Shown: positions 1-9,008, counted from the stretch's first letter. The stretch is 64,000 bases of DNA from Bog-756 sp963701325 (GCA_963701325.1 OY969604.1:3224001-3288000), one strand, 5' to 3'. Numbers and translations: made by a program. The notes: generated by a model from the letters alone, not told the origin.

Positions 1-33
1 GGCCGGGGGGTCGGTCGGGCCGACCGGCGGTGG

Positions 34-1614
34 CTACCATCCTGCCCCGGCAACCACCGGTGCGTTGAGCGGCGACCCGGCCATGCTCCCGGCGTAGGGG
101 GCGTACCCGTAGCCGTCGACGCCGCCACCTGCTCCGGCCACCCAGAACCCGTCCCCGGTGGCGGTGGCGAAGATGGCGTCGTGGGCGGTGAGGATCTCGG
201 TGCCGGTGGTCGGTCCGCCGAAGTCGACCGCGTCGCCGAACGGGGTCACGGCGCCGTCTGCGGCGAGGAGGTAGTAGCCGCCGCCGTCCGGGGTCCGTAC
301 GGCGGCGGTGATCGGGGACGCCGTCCCGCCCGCACCCCCGTCGTAGGGGGCGTCACCGAAGGCGTAGACGGCGCCGGTCGAGGTGATCAACCAGTACCCG
401 AGGCCGCTCGCGTCCGGCAGCAACGCGACCACCTGCCCGGCGCACCCGCCGATCCCCGGACAGGACCCCGCGAAGTGTGCGTCGCCGAAGGCGAACACCC
501 CGCCGTCGGACGCCACCATGAGGTAGCCCTCTCCGTCGACTGAGGGGACCATCGCTACGATCGGCCGGTCGAGATGCTTACCGCCACCGATCGACCCGGT
601 CGGGGCGATGCCGAGCCCGGGGATCGACCCGAAGTAGCCGGCATCCCCGAATGCGAAGATGCCGCCGTCGGCCGCGGCGAGCCAATAGCCACGCCGGTCA
701 GCCGTCGGCGAGATGGCGGTCACCGGACGCTGGAGCACCGTGCCGGCCGCCGACCCGTAGAAGCCCGCCGCGCCGAAGGCGAAGATGCCGCCGTCGGCCC
801 CGACCAGCCAGTAGCCGTGGGCCGGCACGCCGAAGGTCACCGTGAGGTTCGAGCCCACCACCCTCCCCGGGTAGGAGGTGATGCCGTCGGAGAGATCGGA
901 CATCTCGACCGGGATCTCCACGAGCTGACCGGGGGACTGCGACGCTGCACTGATGCCGGTGAAGGTCACCGATCCGTAGTCGGCCAGGGGGGACAGCGCC
1001 GTCCCGAGGGTCGGTGCCTCCTCGATCCACTCTGCCGAGCTCCCGGGCACGGCGTCGGCGAACGCCTGCGAGGTCGACCTGCCGAGCGTGAGGTCGGCGA
1101 TCGAGACCGTCCAGCTTCCGGGGGCTCCCTCGACGACCGACGCCTCGACGTGGTCACCGGGAGAGACCGTGAACTGGGTGACCGAGTGAGCAGGGGCGAC
1201 CTCGATCCAGGCCGAGTACACGGTGTTCCCACCCGAGGCGTTCTGGTCGGTGCCGGTCTGGATGAGCGAGGAGTCGGTCACACCGTCGATGCCGATCCAG
1301 GTGGACGAGTCGGTCGCGTACGGGCGGGGTTGGACGGCGGGGACGACCCAGTCCGCGCTCACACCGGTGAACGTCCCACCCTCGTCGATCATGCCCGACC
1401 AGTTGGCGCTGATCTGGGTATCGGTCTGTCCCGCCACGGCGGCGTGCTGTTCTCCGAGGATCCGGTCGAGGGCTCCATGGACGACCGCGCTGCCCTGGGG
1501 CTCATCTGTCCCGCCCGGGACGGCCGCCCCTGCAGCGTGGACACTTGCCAGTGACCCGACGAGCGCCACGGCCACCGCGACCGCTGTCCTCACCCGTTGG
1601 CTGCGCTGGTGCAC
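34..1614 (-). CDS. Secreted G1-type (eqolisin) glutamic peptidase with C-terminal GYWL repeats
   Basis: The protein (526 aa from the GTG chosen here) has an N-terminal signal peptide ending near HAAGAA and a domain resembling peptidase family G1. The two family catalytic residues are visible as Q119 in SLIQTGTD and E195 in SAEWIEEAP, and ANWSG and WIGIDG match conserved blocks. From about residue 267 to the end there are about six imperfect repeats of GYWLxxADGGxFAFGDAxF type, likely a cell-surface or binding beta module. The GTG at 1614 follows GGAGAGG at a sensible distance and puts the charged n-region directly before the hydrophobic stretch; an upstream ATG at 1686 would add 24 residues without signal-peptide character. 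G1 peptidases cleave proteins at acidic pH; secretion is inferred from the signal. The repeat module recurs in a peptidase-free protein at 61706-62632. Confidence 0.85.
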   Translation of the reverse strand: MHQRSQRVRTAVAVAVALVGSLASVHAAGAAVPGGTDEPQGSAVVHGALDRILGEQHAAVAGQTDTQISANWSGMIDEGGTFTGVSADWVVPAVQPRPYATDSSTWIGIDGVTDSSLIQTGTDQNASGGNTVYSAWIEVAPAHSVTQFTVSPGDHVEASVVEGAPGSWTVSIADLTLGRSTSQAFADAVPGSSAEWIEEAPTLGTALSPLADYGSVTFTGISAASQSPGQLVEIPVEMSDLSDGITSYPGRVVGSNLTVTFGVPAHGYWLVGADGGIFAFGAAGFYGSAAGTVLQRPVTAISPTADRRGYWLAAADGGIFAFGDAGYFGSIPGLGIAPTGSIGGGKHLDRPIVAMVPSVDGEGYLMVASDGGVFAFGDAHFAGSCPGIGGCAGQVVALLPDASGLGYWLITSTGAVYAFGDAPYDGGAGGTASPITAAVRTPDGGGYYLLAADGAVTPFGDAVDFGGPTTGTEILTAHDAIFATATGDGFWVAGAGGGVDGYGYAPYAGSMAGSPLNAPVVAGAGW

Positions 1615-1734
1615 CCGCTCCTCTCCGGTGCCGACCCGCGCCGGCAACCCCGTGCCCGCGCCCGACCCGGAGGCTCGCCCCTGCATTCTGCCCGATCCGG
1701 CGCCACCCCGGGGTCCCCCCCGTGTGGTCCGCCC

Positions 1735-2742
1735 TCACCCCTCGAGGCGGAGGTCCCGACCGGTGTTCCGCTTGTCGGGCAGCGACTGGACCAGTCGGCT
1801 CACCGCCGAGTACTCGCCGGCCCGCCACGCCTCGGCGATGGTCTGGTCACCGAGCTCGCGGTGCTGGGTGAAGTTCCACCACCGGGTCACGTCGCTGTCG
1901 CCGTAGCCCTTGTTGGCCAGGATGATGTTGAGGCGGGTGGCCTCCCATGCGGCCTCGTCGGCGCTGAGGACGCCGGACGGCTCGACCCGCTCCTCCTCGT
2001 CCCCGTTCTGACGCTCCATCTCGTGGGCGAGCTCGCGGTCGAGGTCCCGGGAGACATGGCCCCGGATCGTCTGCAACGACCCACCGGTCAGCGCGTGCCG
2101 GTCGCTCACCCGCCGTTCGCGCTCGGCGTCGAGACTGCGTGACCAGAGGTGCTGGGCCGCGGTGTCCACGTCGCCGGCGGTCACCCGCAGGCGGAGCCGG
2201 CGCTCGATGCGGTCGGCCGTCTTCTGCGGGGTCTGCGAGGGAGCATCGGTCGAGCGGCGTCCGCTGGACACCGCCTCCTCGACCTCGCCCGTCCGCCGCT
2301 CGCGCGGGCCGCGTCCGCGCTCGACCACCGCGTCCGGCGGGATGGGCGTCTCGGGGCCCATCGGCTCCTCGTACCGCTCCGCCCGTCGGGACGAGCCGGC
2401 CGAGTAGCTCACCGGGGGGAACACATCGCCCGCGGTACCGGCGATGACGGCGCCGAGGTAGGCCGTGGTCCACTCGGCGTCCCCGACCGCCACGGCGTCG
2501 GCACCGGTCGCGGCCAGGCGGGCCAGAGGGACATCCAGGCTGGCCGCGACTGCGACCGCTTCGGTCAGACCCATCCTGCGGTTGGTCGTCTCGACCTGGG
2601 CCACGGTCTCACGGGTCCACGCGATGCCGCGCAGGAGCATCTCGTCGGCCAGACCCTGCTGGGTGAGCCCGGCCTTCGAGCGGAGCGTCGCGACGTTGCG
2701 CCGGACGATGTCCTCGATACCAGTGACCGCGTCGCCGTTCAT
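1735..2742 (-). CDS. XRE-family helix-turn-helix regulator with long C-terminal region
   Basis: A 335-residue protein. Residues about 8-75 form an HTH_3/XRE-type DNA-binding domain (NVATLRSKAGLTQQGLADEM, a recognition segment around WTRETVAQVE, then a helix ending DVPLARLAA). The remainder is Arg/Glu-rich, predicted helical, and matches no family I recognise. The likely role is a cytoplasmic transcriptional regulator with unknown ligand. It lies on the same strand as the G1 peptidase gene, 120 bases upstream of that gene's chosen start, so control of the secreted peptidase is possible but unproven. The ATG at 2742 is the only start that keeps the HTH complete. Confidence 0.7.
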   Translation of the reverse strand: MNGDAVTGIEDIVRRNVATLRSKAGLTQQGLADEMLLRGIAWTRETVAQVETTNRRMGLTEAVAVAASLDVPLARLAATGADAVAVGDAEWTTAYLGAVIAGTAGDVFPPVSYSAGSSRRAERYEEPMGPETPIPPDAVVERGRGPRERRTGEVEEAVSSGRRSTDAPSQTPQKTADRIERRLRLRVTAGDVDTAAQHLWSRSLDAERERRVSDRHALTGGSLQTIRGHVSRDLDRELAHEMERQNGDEEERVEPSGVLSADEAAWEATRLNIILANKGYGDSDVTRWWNFTQHRELGDQTIAEAWRAGEYSAVSRLVQSLPDKRNTGRDLRLEG

Positions 2743-3047
2743 GCCGCGAGTCTATCGACCAGGTGTAAGAAAAATGAACATCCTCGAATCCCCTGCAAGG
2801 AGGGGTGCACACGCTGACGTGGGACTCTGGCCAGATCCTGTCAGCAGGGGTGCTCGAACTGTGAACATCGTGGTGAGAGGCCCGGTGGGCCGGCACTGCC
2901 TTGTCCATCTGGCCCGCCCCGGCGGCGCCCACCCGTCCGGCTGCAGGAAGCCCCCGGCCTGTGGAGGGCAATTGCCGCTACAGGTGCCCGGGTCGAGAAC
3001 CGACAATTCCGGTGAGGTATCCGCAACAACAAGGGGCAGGAACAACT

Positions 3048-3293
3048 GTGACGATCGACCCGTATCCCGTACGGAAACTCCACGACTGGACCGACGACGA
3101 ATTCGATCTGGACGACCTCGCGCTGCCGACCGAGCCACAGTGGCGACGGTGCGGTGCCGTTCACTGTATCGACAGTGGGCCCTGGATTGGGACATTGGTG
3201 TGCTGCATCCGACAGAGTGGGCACGAGGACGAGCACTCGATGTCGCTCGGCGACCTGGGCGCCGTCGACTACTGGCAGGAGAACTGGATCTGA
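3048..3293 (+). CDS. Small Cys/His-rich protein, possible zinc finger
   Basis: An 81-residue hypothetical protein starting at a GTG preceded by AGGGGCAGG. It is acidic in the first third (DDEFDLDDL) and then has CGAVHC, a CC pair 12 residues later and GHEDEH, a Cys/His spacing compatible with one zinc site. It converges on the true end of the GH13 gene, whose stop is at 3301. Without the GH13 frameshift the two genes do not overlap, which supports both calls. Similar C-x4-C...C/H arrangements occur in small genes at 5066 and 32125. No family recognised. Confidence 0.6.
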   Translation: MTIDPYPVRKLHDWTDDEFDLDDLALPTEPQWRRCGAVHCIDSGPWIGTLVCCIRQSGHEDEHSMSLGDLGAVDYWQENWI

Positions 3294-3300
3294 GCGGTTC

Positions 3301-4943
3301 TCACGGGCGCACGACGACAGCCTGATCGGGGTCGAGCGTCCCGGAGAACGGGCGCTCCTCCGCCGTGCCGGTCGAGTCGAGGAGCACCGCGCCCCCGCCC
3401 ACTCACCCCGCCGGGCACCCAGGTCGATCTGCCGGTCGGTGAAGTTGATCAGCACGACGCACCGCTCCGCGTCGAGCGAGCGCTCGTAGCCGAGCACCCC
3501 CTCGGGTACCTCGAGCAGTGCGAAGGACCCTGCCGCGAGTGCCCGGACCCGGTGGCGCAGCGCGAGGAGCGCCCGGTAGAGGTGGAGGAAGGAACCGGGA
3601 TCGGCACGCTCTGCGGCCCAGTTCCGGGTTGCCGCCTCCGGTGGGAAGGGCAGCCAGGGCGCCCCGTCGCCGACGGTCGGCCACCCGTGGTCGGCACCCG
3701 GCTGCCAGGGCAGCGGGGCCCTGCAGCCGTCGCGGCCTCCCGGGTCGACCCGGTGCTCGGTGGGCACGTCTGCGTCGGTCAGTCCGAGTTCCTCCCCCTG
3801 GTAGAGGAAGGGCGTCCCCCGCAGGGTGAGCAGGAGCACGGCGGCCGCCCGGGCACGGGCCTCGCTGCGCCGGGCGGTCGTGACCGGGTCCTCGCCCGCC
3901 CGTGCGGCGGACCGGTCGTAGCGGGTGCGGTGGCGCGCGGTGTCGTGGTTCGAGAGGACCCAGCTCGGCCAGGCCCCGCGGGGGCCGAACGCCTCGTCGG
4001 TCTGGCGGATGCAGTCGGACCACCGGTCGGCAAGCCAAGGCGCGAACAGCGGGGGGAAGTTGAAGGCGAGCTGGAGCTCGTCCCCGTTCCCGTAGTAGGT
4101 CGCCACCGCCTCGCTCGATAGCAGGAAGACCTCACCCACCATCATCCGCTCTCCCGGATAGCCGTCGAGCACCTGGCGTAGTGCCCGCAGGCGCTCGTGG
4201 GTGACCGGTTCGTCGTTGAGGGCGCAGTGGGGGATACCGGCCGTCTCCGGGGGATCGTCGGGCAGGGCCGGGTCCTTGCCGATGCAGTGGACCACGTCGG
4301 CACGGAACCCGTCCACCCCGCGGTCGAGCCAGAACCGGAGGACGTCGTGCATGGCCGTGACCACGTCCGGCTCGTCCCAGTTGAGGTCCGGCTGGGCCGC
4401 CTCGAAGAGGTGGAGGTACCACTGGCCGCTGTCCGCGTGGTAAGTCCAGGCGGGTGCGGTCAGATCGAAGGCGGCCACCCAGTTGTTGGGCGGCGATCCG
4501 TCCGGGCGCGCGTCGCGCCAGACGTACCAGTGGCGGTGCGCGCTCATCCGGGCGGAGGCCGCGTCGACGAACCAGGGATGCCGGTCCGAGGTGTGGTTGG
4601 GGACCCAGTCGATGATGACCCTGAGCCCGAGTGCGTGGGCGTCGGCGACGAGCGCGTCGAAGTCCGCGAGCGTCCCGAAGAGAGGGTCGACGTCGCAGTA
4701 GTCACTCACGTCGTAGCCGAAGTCGGCCATCGGCGATCGGAAGAAGGGGGACAGCCACAGGGCGTCGACGCCCAACCAGACCAGGTCTGCGAGGTGGGCA
4801 CGGATGCCGGCCAGGTCGCCGACGCCGTCGCCGTCGCTGTCGGCGAACGACCGGGGGTAGATCTGGTAGAAGACAGCCCCCTCCCACCAGGGAGCATCGG
4901 GCGGCGGGTGCGCGAAATCCCTGGTCCCCGCAGTATCGGCCAC
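3301..4943 (-). CDS. GH13 alpha-glucosidase / oligo-1,6-glucosidase-like enzyme (frameshifted near its 3' end)
   Basis: The N-terminal FYQIYPRSFADSDGDGVGDL, DGFRADVVH (nucleophile Asp), MVGEVFL (acid/base Glu) and LSNHDTARH are the conserved regions of GH13 alpha-glucosidases, so it should hydrolyse alpha-glucosidic bonds of maltose- or isomaltose-like sugars; no signal peptide is seen, so it is cytoplasmic. Close to the end the reading frame breaks: after DLGARRGEWAGA the continuation VLLDSTGTAEERPFSGTLD lies one frame over and stops at 3301. One missing G in a G-run near 3391-3400 explains this, and the span is one base short of a multiple of three. The uncorrected frame would run antisense through the small gene at 3048 as low-complexity sequence. 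The start is taken at GTG 4943, because residues before it are not GH13-like; there is no strong ribosome binding site. Confidence 0.85.
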
Positions 4944-5065
4944 CGCGCCGACGATACCAAGCGGGCTCCGCCCGAGGTCGGTTCGCGGTGCGGTACAGGT
5001 TGGGACTGGATCTGCCGAAGAACCCATCAGCACAGACGGACGCTTTGGACGAGGGGAAGGGTGCG

Positions 5066-5326
5066 ATGGTGGAACGACGGATGGTCGAGGACGGCTCGCT
5101 GCTGGCCGAGGGGATCAACGGGGCGACGCCCCCGCCGGTGTACGGCACGGGACGGGTGTGCGTCGAGCCGTCGTGCGAGGTGCGGCTCTCCCGCTACAAC
5201 AGCACCGACTGGTGCGCGCTGCACGAGAGCCCGGCCGCAACCGGGCGACCCTTCGACACCTCGAGTCGCCCGCGGGGCCGGCGCCGCAACAGCTCGTCAC
5301 GTCGCCGCCGGCAGTCGGCGGCCTGA
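5066..5326 (+). CDS. Small Cys/His protein with basic tail
   Basis: An 86-residue hypothetical protein with a good ribosome binding site (GAGGGGAAGG, 5 bases before ATG). The centre has CVEPSC followed 12 residues later by CALH, a C-x4-C-x12-C-x2-H pattern that could hold one zinc ion. The last 25 residues are mostly Arg, Ser and Gly (SSRRRRQS), suggesting nucleic-acid contact. It starts about 120 bases from the start of the divergent GH13 gene. Function unknown. Confidence 0.6.
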   Translation: MVERRMVEDGSLLAEGINGATPPPVYGTGRVCVEPSCEVRLSRYNSTDWCALHESPAATGRPFDTSSRPRGRRRNSSSRRRRQSAA

Positions 5327-5490
5327 GCGCACCTGGCGCGGTCTGCCCGGGGATCGGGAGCCGACCGGCTCGGTACACTGCGGGCCCGATGTCCCCGACT
5401 CCGAGGTGCGCGATGACCGAACGATTCACCGGCACCGTCGCACGGCGCTCCGGGTCGTGCCGGGTCCGCCCCGTCGGGCAGGACGGCTGA

Positions 5491-6375
5491 GTGGCCGTCG
5501 AGGGGTACCCACCGTCCAGCCACATCCTCGCCGACCTCGGCATGGTGGGCGAGACCACGACCGAGACCACCGGGGTGGTCCGGACCCGGGCCAGGCCGCA
5601 GGTGGCCTCGGCGGACGGCGGGGTACGAGCGGGCGTCCTCGCCACACTGGTCGACGTCGTGGGCGGAATGGTCGCGGCACGGGCGCTGCGTCCGGAACGG
5701 CTGGCCACCGCCGACCTCTGTCTCCAGGTGGTCGGGCCGGTGACCGGTGCCTGGGTCGAGGCCCGGGCATCGGTGCTGCGCAGGGGCAGGACCACGATGG
5801 TCCTCGAGGTCCTGGTGGTCGCTGCCGACGACCGCACGGGCGACCGGAGGCCCGGAGCACCGGAGCCCGATCCGGTGGGATGGGCCACCATCACCTTCTC
5901 GGTGCTGCCCGGCGACCCGACGGCGTCGCCGCGACAGGCGACAGAGATCCGGTCCGAGTGGGAGTTCAGCAGCACCGGGCTCGACGTGCCGGTGCTGGAG
6001 GCCCTCGGGGTCTCGGTGGTCGACCCGGCCGCCGGGCGGCTCTCGGTTCCCGTCCGCAGCTATCTCCACAACTCGTTCCAGGCCGTCCAGGGCGGGGTCA
6101 TGGCCATCATCGCCGAAGCTGCGGGTGCCGAAGCGGTCGGTGCGGCGGTCGGCGGGGGCGCGTCGTCGGTCGTCGTCACCGACCTTCAGATCGCCTATCT
6201 CTCCCTCGGCCGGGTCGGACCCATCGTGAGCGAGGCGAGGGTCCTCGAAACGGGCTCGGCCGGCGGGGCGAGCGCGGTGGTCGAACTGCGTGACGCGGGC
6301 GCCGACGACCGGCTCACGACGGTGGTCAACCTGGTGGCCGTTCCGGTCGGGCGGCTCAACGGAGCGCGCCGGTGA
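5491..6375 (+). CDS. Double-hotdog acyl-CoA thioesterase-like protein (first of a pair)
   Basis: A 294-residue protein built of two hotdog-fold halves. The first covers roughly residues 20-150 (GVLATLVDVVGGMVAARAL is the central helix). The second covers roughly 165-290 (SFQAVQGGVMAIIAEAAGA is the PaaI-like HGG-helix equivalent). Such proteins usually hydrolyse acyl-CoA thioesters. The first half keeps Asp in LVDVVGG, while the second has QGGVMA instead of HGG. It starts with GTG directly after a TGA (TGAGTG), which closes a possible 25-codon reading frame starting at ATG 5413, so translation may be coupled. It overlaps the next paralogue by GTGA, so the two are surely co-transcribed. The substrate is unknown; P450 and Ltp-type genes nearby make lipid or steroid acyl-CoA a reasonable guess. 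Confidence 0.7.
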   Translation: MAVEGYPPSSHILADLGMVGETTTETTGVVRTRARPQVASADGGVRAGVLATLVDVVGGMVAARALRPERLATADLCLQVVGPVTGAWVEARASVLRRGRTTMVLEVLVVAADDRTGDRRPGAPEPDPVGWATITFSVLPGDPTASPRQATEIRSEWEFSSTGLDVPVLEALGVSVVDPAAGRLSVPVRSYLHNSFQAVQGGVMAIIAEAAGAEAVGAAVGGGASSVVVTDLQIAYLSLGRVGPIVSEARVLETGSAGGASAVVELRDAGADDRLTTVVNLVAVPVGRLNGARR

Positions 6376-7238
6376 GCGCCGGGCCGACCGATGGGCCCCG
6401 GGAGACGGACGGGCGCCGGCACCCTGTCGGTGACTACTTCCGACTCGAGCGGTGGGAGATCCCTCCACCGGCCGGAGAGGAACGGCCGTCGACCTTCGGC
6501 GCGCGGGCCCCGGTCGACGAACACCAGCGGGGTCCCGGCGGCGGGCTCCGCACCGGGGGCCTCCTGACCGCTGTCGACTCGCTCGGCGGGCAGCTGAGCG
6601 GGATGGCGGTCCTGCCGCAGTGGATCGTGACCACCTCGATCATGGCCACCGTGTCGCACCTGGCCCACGCCGGACCCCTGCGACTCGAGGGCGCGCTGCT
6701 GCGGCGCGGCCGCAATGCGGTCGTGACCGGGATCGACGTCCTGGACGAGGGAGCCGACGACCGCCGGGTGGCTGCTGCCATCATGACCTGCGCGGTCCTC
6801 GACCCGGGGGACATGGACCTCTCCTTCGTGCGGCCGGTCGTCGCGCCGATGCCGCCACTCCAGCCCCGGGCCCCCATCCCCGAGGAGTTCTTCGGCATCG
6901 AGCCTGGGGCAGGCATGGTGACCCGGCTCCGACTCGATGACCGGCTGCGGAACCCCTGGGGGATTCTCCACGGCGGCGCCGTGGCCATGCTGGCAGACGA
7001 AGCCGCGTGCAGGGCTGCCCTGGCCGGTGCACCCGACGCGGTCGGACCGACCGGTGCGGTCGCCGCGACCGACGTCGTGCTCCACTACCTCCGACCGGGC
7101 AAGGTGGGCCCGATCGAGGCGCGGTGCCGGGTGCTCGGCTCACGGGCCGGTCGGACCGCGGTGCGCGTGGACATCCACGACGTCGGTGCCGATGACCGGG
7201 TGGTCGTCGTCGGCTCGGTGACGGTCCGCAGTCTCTGA
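6372..7238 (+). CDS. Double-hotdog acyl-CoA thioesterase-like protein (second of a pair)
   Basis: A 288-residue protein, distantly similar to its upstream neighbour. The C-terminal half (about 165-285) contains PWGILHGGAVAMLADEAA, the classical PaaI-type H-G-G and acidic residue used in thioester hydrolysis. The N-terminal half has the degenerate TGGLLTAVDSLGGQL. It starts at GTG 6372, inside the last codons of the previous gene (GTGA overlap), a sign of translational coupling and of a probable heteromeric complex. The complete catalytic signature is only in this protein's second half, so the partner may be structural. Family assignment is firm; substrate is inference. Confidence 0.72.
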   Translation: MSAGPTDGPRETDGRRHPVGDYFRLERWEIPPPAGEERPSTFGARAPVDEHQRGPGGGLRTGGLLTAVDSLGGQLSGMAVLPQWIVTTSIMATVSHLAHAGPLRLEGALLRRGRNAVVTGIDVLDEGADDRRVAAAIMTCAVLDPGDMDLSFVRPVVAPMPPLQPRAPIPEEFFGIEPGAGMVTRLRLDDRLRNPWGILHGGAVAMLADEAACRAALAGAPDAVGPTGAVAATDVVLHYLRPGKVGPIEARCRVLGSRAGRTAVRVDIHDVGADDRVVVVGSVTVRSL

Positions 7239-7302
7239 GCCGCGGGTCGACCGGTCGTGCCCGGTAGGCTCGGCCCAGCCGATCACCGGAAGGATGGAAA
7301 CG

Positions 7303-7854
7303 ATGTCGAACGAATGGGGTCCCCTCGGGGCGATGGTCGGTGACTGGGAGGGTGAGGGCGGGCTGGACTCGTCCTTCTCGCACGCGAAAGGCACGGTCGT
7401 GGGCACTCCCTACCTCGAGAAGCTCAGCTTCAAACCGTTCGGGCCGGTCGACAACGGCAACCAGCACCTCTACGGGCTCGACTACCGGACCGCGATGTGG
7501 CGGGACGACGAGGAGAACCCCTTCCACACCGAGGTCGGCTACTGGCTCTGGGACGGCGCAACCGGAGAGATCCTGCGCGCCTTCGCCGTGCCACGGGGGA
7601 TCACGGTCCTCGCCGGCGGCAACGCCTCGGCCGACGCGACCGAGTTCACCCTCACCGCGGCCCTCGGCCATGACCAGTACCCGATCGGCGAGGGTCGGTA
7701 CCTGACCTCAAACGCGAGCTCGGTGAGCTACGAGGTCACCGTGACCATCGGCGCCGGCACCTGGTCGTATGCGGAGTCCACCATGCTCCGGATGACCGAG
7801 TTCCCCGACCTGCTGGCCCACACGGACCATAACACGCTGCGAAAGGTGGGCTGA
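7303..7854 (+). CDS. Nitrobindin-like heme-binding beta-barrel protein (FABP-like, DUF1794)
   Basis: A 183-residue protein with the G-x-W-x-G-x-G motif (GDWEGEGG) near the N-terminus, a middle segment EVGYWLWDGATGEILRAFA and a C-terminal His (LLAHTDH) that in nitrobindins coordinates ferric heme. Family members bind heme in a 10-strand barrel and react with NO or peroxynitrite. The ATG at 7303 is preferred over the one at 7294 because GGAAGG lies nine bases upstream. It sits between the hotdog pair and the iron permease; an iron or heme theme for this spot is plausible but not shown. Confidence 0.75.
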   Translation: MSNEWGPLGAMVGDWEGEGGLDSSFSHAKGTVVGTPYLEKLSFKPFGPVDNGNQHLYGLDYRTAMWRDDEENPFHTEVGYWLWDGATGEILRAFAVPRGITVLAGGNASADATEFTLTAALGHDQYPIGEGRYLTSNASSVSYEVTVTIGAGTWSYAESTMLRMTEFPDLLAHTDHNTLRKVG

Positions 7855-7899
7855 CCGGGGCAGGCTCGCCGGCCGCCGGAGGTCGGTCCGGCCTCAGGG

Positions 7900-7931
7900 T
7901 TGACACGCAGGGCAGATTTAGGCTTACCTAA
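7900..7931 (+). promoter_or_regulatory. IdeR/DtxR-type iron box with -35-like element before the FTR1 gene
   Basis: TTAGGCTTACCTAA at 7918-7931 matches 13 of 14 bases of the inner and right part of the DtxR/IdeR consensus. The outer left five bases do not match. TTGACA at 7900-7905 is a good -35, and the box covers where the -10 would lie. An iron-loaded repressor would therefore block transcription of the downstream permease. Site recognition is by eye; a weight-matrix score was not computed. Confidence 0.7.
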
Positions 7932-7969
7932 TATCTGAACGACGTCATCCCTTGCCGATCGGTGGCCCG

Positions 7970-8932
7970 ATGATTCCAACCTTCGTGATCTTCCTCCGTG
8001 AGGGGATCGAGGCCAGCATGATCGTCGCCATCCTGCTCGCCTACCTCGACCGGATCGGGCAGCGCCAGCACTTCCGGGACGTGTTCCTCGGGGTGGCTGC
8101 GGCCCTGGTGCTGGTCCTCGGCGGGGGGGTGGCGGCCTACCTCGTGATCAGGCAGTACGAGGGCTCGACGGTGCAGACGGTCTTCGAGACGATCACCTAC
8201 CTGGTCGCGGCCGGCGTCCTCACCTACATGACCTTCTGGATGCAGGGCCACAGCCGCACCCTCTCTGCAGACCTCGAGCGCCGCTCGGAGGCGGCGCTCA
8301 GCGGGCGGACCCGCTTCGGCCTGGCCGCGCTCTCCTTCCAGGCGGTCGGGCGCGAGGGCCTCGAGACGATGGTCTTCACGCTGGCCATCGTCTTCGCCTC
8401 GTCCGGCCAGGCCGCGACCCACGCGCACGGGCGGAACCTCCTCATCGGCGCCATCCTCGGTCTCGCGGTGGCCCTCGGCATCGCCTTCGCCATCTTCCAC
8501 CTCGGGCGTCGGCTCAACCTCGGGCTGTTCTTCCGTGTCCTCGGCGTCGTCCTCATGGTCTTCGCCGCCGGGCTCCTCGCCGATGCGGTCGAGAACATGC
8601 AGCAGCTGGGCTGGCTCCCCTTCCTCGACCACACGCTGTGGAACACCTCCGGGTTCCTGAGCGAGAGCAGCTCGCTCGGGGATGTCTTCCACAGTCTTCT
8701 CGGCTACGCCGACCAGCCGACGGTCCTGCAGGCGATCGTGTGGGTCGCCTTCGTCACCACCTCGTCGATCATCTTCCTGGTCATGGGACACCGATCGCCG
8801 CCACGGCAGAACAAGGGTCGAGATGGTGCCGGCACCGGCCCCGAGGGTGCGGCGCTCACGGCTCCTGGCTCCGTCACCGGTGTGACCGCCCCTTCCGGGG
8901 GTCCCCTGGTACGGCCGCAGGGGGGCGCCTGA
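7970..8932 (+). CDS. FTR1-family high-affinity iron permease
   Basis: A 320-residue integral membrane protein with about seven hydrophobic segments. It contains both FTR1/EfeU signature motifs: REGIEA at residues 10-15 and REGLE at 128-132. These Glu residues carry ferric iron through the membrane. No EfeO (cupredoxin/M75) or EfeB (Dyp peroxidase) gene is adjacent. The start is taken at ATG 7970, because the motif sits ten residues in as in relatives; an upstream TTG would add six residues. The iron box in front predicts repression under iron sufficiency. The C-terminal 50 residues are a low-complexity hydrophilic tail. Confidence 0.88.
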   Translation: MIPTFVIFLREGIEASMIVAILLAYLDRIGQRQHFRDVFLGVAAALVLVLGGGVAAYLVIRQYEGSTVQTVFETITYLVAAGVLTYMTFWMQGHSRTLSADLERRSEAALSGRTRFGLAALSFQAVGREGLETMVFTLAIVFASSGQAATHAHGRNLLIGAILGLAVALGIAFAIFHLGRRLNLGLFFRVLGVVLMVFAAGLLADAVENMQQLGWLPFLDHTLWNTSGFLSESSSLGDVFHSLLGYADQPTVLQAIVWVAFVTTSSIIFLVMGHRSPPRQNKGRDGAGTGPEGAALTAPGSVTGVTAPSGGPLVRPQGGA

Positions 8933-9008
8933 CGGTCCGCCGATCTCCTCGAGTCCGCGCCGCCGCTACGGTGGCGGTCATCGGCCGGGCCGACGCGAGG
9001 AGTGGGTG

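Noticed and set aside
1..33. Short dyad (CGGTC...GACCG) after the G1 peptidase stop as a terminator
   Set aside because: Only five base pairs with no T-run; too weak at this GC.
2841..3300. Extension of the GH13 protein to 2841
   Set aside because: After the frameshift near 3395 the residues lose GH13 character, and the segment lies antisense to the small gene at 3048.
4197..6293. A 698-codon plus-strand open frame over the GH13 and first hotdog genes
   Set aside because: Antisense to GH13 and out of frame with the hotdog gene; low-complexity composition.
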